Source: Brachionus rotundiformis (Eukaryota; Rotifera; Eurotatoria; Ploima; Brachionidae). From it: a stretch of DNA of 64,000 bases. Position 1 is the first letter of the stretch; every line of letters starts with the position of its first letter. The DNA lies in the NCBI GenBank assembly GCA_016802295.1, contig JAESIW010000210.1, forward strand, positions 558,001 through 622,000, read 5' to 3'. The translations under genes and the position numbers were made by a program. Under the pieces are notes generated by a model. It saw nothing but the letters and a program-made list of their open reading frames with translations. It was not told the origin of the DNA and ran no database searches. Shown one piece after another: positions 63,360 to 64,000 of this stretch.

Positions 63360-64000
63360 ATGTCTAATAATTCTCAAGAGTTTTCTAAGTTAGGTTTTGT
63401 GCTATCTGCAGCCGGTAGTGCAATAGGTTTAGGCAATATATGGAGGCTACCCGCACAAGTGGCCCAATACGGTGGAGGCACCTATTTATTTGTGTATTTT
63501 GCAATTTGTTTAACCTTTGGTTTATCTGTATTATTAGCCGAATTTGCTATTGGTAGATATTTTGGCGAAAATTATTTTAACAGATCAAAAGAAGTTTTAG
63601 CAGAAAATAACAAACCTAAAGCTTGGTATGCAGGTTTAGTGTTATCGCACGTTACACCAATTATTATATTAAGTTTTTACTTTGTAGTTTGCGGTTGGGT
63701 TTTATACTACTTTTTTGGTAGTTTATTTGGGCAAGTTAGCTATAACGCTACCGTTGGTACCCCAAGCTATTACGAAGGCGTTTTTGTAGGCCTAATTGGT
63801 AACTTTAAACTAGTATATGCTTTAGTAATTGTATTTATAGTAGCCACTGCCGCTATTAACTACCGTGGCGTAACTGCAGGTATAGAAAAAGCAAACTTTT
63901 TATTACTACCTTTGCTATTTATTATTTTAGTAGTTATGATTATACGTAGCTTAACCCTACCTGGTGCAGGGGCAGGCGTTGCTTATATTTTTTCTATAGA
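63360..64000 (+). CDS. Sodium-dependent neurotransmitter-symporter family transporter (cut by window edge)
   Basis: First 213 residues of an NSS-family Na+-coupled amino acid symporter. The ion and substrate segment is clear: LGFVLSAAGSAIGLGNIWRLP (about 10-30; quoted in parts as SAAGSAIGLGNIWR). Five hydrophobic helices are visible before the edge, with EFAIGR (about 60-65) and the helix-5 region. Bacterial members import amino acids such as alanine, tryptophan or leucine; the substrate cannot be told. The rest lies beyond position 64000. Confidence 0.93.
   Translation, partial: MSNNSQEFSKLGFVLSAAGSAIGLGNIWRLPAQVAQYGGGTYLFVYFAICLTFGLSVLLAEFAIGRYFGENYFNRSKEVLAENNKPKAWYAGLVLSHVTPIIILSFYFVVCGWVLYYFFGSLFGQVSYNATVGTPSYYEGVFVGLIGNFKLVYALVIVFIVATAAINYRGVTAGIEKANFLLLPLLFIILVVMIIRSLTLPGAGAGVAYIFSI

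Overview
The window is one AT-rich (about 30% G+C by eye, not computed) bacterial chromosome segment, densely packed, with most genes in short operons on both strands. Several gene orders are typical of Alphaproteobacteria: mtaB-ftsY; a DivL-like PAS kinase next to trxA-addA-addB-tsaE; aroA-cmk-rpsA; rplU-rpmA-obgE; nadD-rsfS-rlmH-gpmI-envC-like-ctpA-rppH; and rplY-pth-ychF. AddAB instead of RecBCD, a type 4 uracil-DNA glycosylase and Asn-rich proteins fit the same picture. The cell keeps the MEP pathway (ispE), the shikimate pathway (aroA), fatty acid synthesis (accD), lower glycolysis (pgk, gpmI) and peptidoglycan precursor synthesis (glmS). The AT bias suggests a host-associated or streamlined alphaproteobacterium of the Rickettsiales/Holosporales kind, but the family cannot be fixed from this window.

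Left part (1-14.3 kb): 5' end of ffh, alanine dehydrogenase, mtaB-ftsY, radC, map, small membrane proteins, an RNA methyltransferase, a soluble lytic transglycosylase, a uracil-DNA glycosylase with an Asn-rich insert, a TPR protein, ispE and a TrkH potassium transporter. At 14.4-16.6 kb lies a type II restriction-modification pair. The endonuclease closely resembles HinP1I (GCGC) and the C5 methyltransferase gene is bracketed by a 39-bp direct repeat. Then come tRNA-Gln, hsp33, an ABC permease, recX and the PAS kinase/trxA/addAB/tsaE cluster. Next is glmS with a second, stand-alone glutaminase domain upstream, two tRNAs (Leu, Arg), an MFS transporter, a secreted nuclease, msrA, pgk and a membrane-anchored XRE regulator. 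folC-accD, rpsA, cmk and aroA follow, and then two DUF2798-like membrane genes.

The accessory part is 43-50.4 kb. After tRNA-Ala there is a secreted protein of unknown function, two small lipoproteins, an M20 peptidase and the conserved rplU-rpmA-obgE operon. Between obgE and nadD, where many relatives carry proBA, sit a 16-bp tandem repeat copied from the obgE end, a lipoprotein fused to a beta-barrel, a decayed lipoprotein locus with a 48-bp duplicated promoter/leader, and a repetitive acidic/basic low-complexity protein. From 50.5 kb core genes resume up to ychF and a truncated NSS-family symporter at the right edge.

A recurrent extended -10 promoter (TATGnTATAAT) precedes at least six genes. 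No rRNA, CRISPR array, transposase, prophage or replication origin was seen. The most unusual items are the HinP1I-type R-M locus with its repeat, the orphan GlmS glutaminase domain, the lipoprotein/low-complexity island between obgE and nadD, and the PAS kinase with a degraded ATPase domain.
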